A DNA stretch of 36,752 nt from Bacteroidota bacterium (GTDB lineage: Bacteria > Bacteroidota > Ignavibacteria > SZUA-365): the NCBI GenBank assembly GCA_018224345.1, contig JAGTUW010000033.1, positions 1 to 36,752 on the forward strand, read 5' to 3'. Shown piece after piece: positions 35,530 through 36,752 of the stretch. Made by a program: the position numbers and the translations under genes. The notes beneath the pieces were generated by a model that was given only the letters and a program-made list of their open reading frames with translations, had not been told where the DNA came from and made no database searches. How positions within the stretch are numbered: position 1 is the stretch's first letter; each line of letters begins with the position of its first letter.

Positions 35530-36345
35530 ATGCATTTTTACGAAAAACTAGACGCCGCAACAAACGCAGCCGACAGTCTGCTGTGTGTCGGTCTCGATAC
35601 CGACCCCACCAAGCTGCCGGCACATCTCGGGACCGGCACTGATGCCATCATCCTCTTCAACCGCGCCATCGTCGAGGCGACAGCCGACCTGGTACAGAGC
35701 TACAAACTCAATCTGGCTTTCTATGAATCCATGGGGGCGGAAGGATATGAGGTCATTCGCGCGACGCTCGATGCCATTCCCGGGCATATCGTCACTATCG
35801 GCGATGCGAAACGGGGCGATATCGGCAATACCTCGTCGATGTATGCAAAAGCGATGTTCGAGGACTTCGGTTTTGATGCGACCACGGTGGCACCGTATAT
35901 GGGACGCGATTCCGTCGAACCGTTCCTGCGATATGGGAAACATGGCGTCTTCGTTCTTGCTCTGACATCGAACAAGGGATCAAAGGATTTTCAATATCTG
36001 AATGTCGACGGTGATCCATTGTACAAACATGTCGTCCGCACGCTTCTCGGCTGGAATTCGGAAAATAATCTCGGGCTGGTCGTCGGCGCGACGCATCCTT
36101 CGGAACTGGAAGAAATTCGCGCCATGGCAGGCGATGTGCCTCTGCTGATTCCCGGACTCGGGGCCCAGGGCGGCAATGTGGAATTGAGTGTTCGCGCCGG
36201 TTGCACTTCCGATGGAATGCGCGCGGTGTTCAATTCCAGTCGTGGTATCCTCTATGCATCCACCGGAGAGGATTTTGCCGAACACGCCCGTGCCGAAGCA
36301 TTGAAACTGAAGGAACAAATCAATTCCTGTCGCGGCCGGTCGTGA
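35530..36345 (+). CDS. pyrF: Orotidine 5'-phosphate decarboxylase (type 2)
   Basis: 271 aa, the long type 2 form of OMP decarboxylase, last step of UMP synthesis. The N terminus carries CVGLDTDP, followed by KLNLAFYESMGAEG. The catalytic Asp-Lys-Arg-Asp motif appears as GDAKRGDIGNTSSMYA (about 89-104). The phosphate-binding end has PGLGAQGG and a conserved NSSRGILYAS segment. The ATG at 35530 was chosen because it opens the conserved N terminus (MHFYEKL); no Shine-Dalgarno is visible. It overlaps larC by one base (TGATG). Confidence 0.95.
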   Translation: MHFYEKLDAATNAADSLLCVGLDTDPTKLPAHLGTGTDAIILFNRAIVEATADLVQSYKLNLAFYESMGAEGYEVIRATLDAIPGHIVTIGDAKRGDIGNTSSMYAKAMFEDFGFDATTVAPYMGRDSVEPFLRYGKHGVFVLALTSNKGSKDFQYLNVDGDPLYKHVVRTLLGWNSENNLGLVVGATHPSELEEIRAMAGDVPLLIPGLGAQGGNVELSVRAGCTSDGMRAVFNSSRGILYASTGEDFAEHARAEALKLKEQINSCRGRS

Positions 36346-36752
36346 TGCGCATTGCATATTTCGATACTGTTTCAGGTATCAGTGGCGATATGACGCTCGC
36401 CGCCTGCGTGTCCGCCGGCGTTCCCTTCGACACTCTCGAGCGCGAACTCCGTAAACTCCCCCTCGATGGCTACCGGTTGACCATGCGCACGGTCACGAGA
36501 TCGATGATCAGTGCCGTCAAAATCGATGTGATACTTGATTCACAGCAGGCAGAGCGCAAGCAGCACACAAAAGATCCGCATATCCCGGATGTCGGTGAGC
36601 AGGACGAACATACACACACGCACAAAGGGCACACGCACGAGGGGCACACGCACGAGGGGCACACGCACGAGGGGCACACGCACGAGGGGCACACGCACGA
36701 GGGGCACACGCACGAGGGGCACACGCACGAGGGGCACACGCACGAGGGGCAC
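36345..36752 (+). CDS. larC: Nickel-pincer cofactor biosynthesis protein LarC, 5' part
   Basis: First 136 codons only; the window ends inside the gene. The start MRIAYFDTVSGISGDMTLAA matches the N terminus of LarC/DUF111, the nickel insertase of the nickel-pincer nucleotide cofactor used by lactate racemase and related enzymes. LPLDGY and RSMISAVKIDV are also typical. From residue 91 the protein enters a His/Thr/Glu/Gly repeat (HTHEG units), in the place where LarC has a short His-rich stretch, here much expanded. Many LarC genes need a programmed frameshift to make the second part; that region is outside the window. Translation is coupled to pyrF by a one-base overlap. Confidence 0.85.
   Translation, partial: MRIAYFDTVSGISGDMTLAACVSAGVPFDTLERELRKLPLDGYRLTMRTVTRSMISAVKIDVILDSQQAERKQHTKDPHIPDVGEQDEHTHTHKGHTHEGHTHEGHTHEGHTHEGHTHEGHTHEGHTHEGHTHEGH
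36615..36752 (+). repeat. 15-bp tandem repeat encoding His-Thr-His-Glu-Gly
   Basis: A first variant unit (36615-36629, encoding HTHKG) is followed by eight identical 15-bp units from 36630 to 36749, each encoding HTHEG, and the start of another at the edge. It is in frame with larC. The identity of the units at DNA level indicates recent slippage or unequal exchange. Confidence 0.95.

Noticed and set aside
1..36752. tRNA, rRNA, insertion sequence, prophage or integron genes
   Set aside because: No tRNA T-loop or cloverleaf pattern, no transposase or integrase motif, and no phage structural gene was found on reading both strands.

Overview
This 36.75 kb window looks like chromosome from a moderately high-GC member of the FCB (Bacteroidota/Chlorobiota/Ignavibacteriota-type) lineage. 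The best evidence is the C-terminal type IX secretion sorting-type domain on the large subtilase at 17810-22168, together with a fused isobutyryl-CoA mutase and many purine-rich ribosome binding sites. The exact phylum cannot be fixed from sequence alone. Most genes are housekeeping or ordinary accessory genes. I see no tRNA, rRNA, CRISPR array, transposase, integrase or phage gene. Both window ends lie inside short tandem repeats, so the window may be an entire contig that stopped at repeats.

Left part (1-4000, minus strand): tdk, a possible 64-codon gene, punA and an exported protein with a GH2-type sugar-binding domain form a tightly packed nucleoside-salvage cluster. A 362-378 bp divergent spacer with a 21-bp tandem repeat and two inverted repeats separates it from a TPR/PAS hybrid histidine kinase (4362-7160).

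Redox/transport block (7327-13707, plus strand): a Tat-exported DUF362 protein, a natural NapH-NapG fusion polyferredoxin, an APC permease fused to PTS EIIA-like and RCK_C-like domains, an MscS channel and an iron superoxide dismutase. The first three are packed like an operon.

Middle (13944-15198): an outer-membrane beta-barrel-like protein on the minus strand diverges from a PHP-domain gene. The spacer holds a roughly 120 bp symmetric element built of octamers, a triplet of direct repeats phased at about one helical turn, and a perfect 8-bp inverted repeat.

Long plus-strand run (15199-30539): PHP phosphoesterase, purF, secreted subtilase, pgsA, ftsY, a 64-aa membrane protein, mutL (endonuclease type), icmF and an FkbM methyltransferase. 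Spacing is tight up to mutL.

Right end: a minus-strand operon DUF971-mfd-GH113-like membrane-anchored protein (35302 down to 30602), then divergent pyrF and the start of larC (nickel-pincer cofactor synthesis). larC is cut by the window end inside a histidine-rich 15-bp tandem repeat. The most unusual items are the DUF362/NapHG-fusion/EIIA-permease block, the octamer element at 14954-15081, and the two possible small genes at 3191-3385 and 23806-24000.
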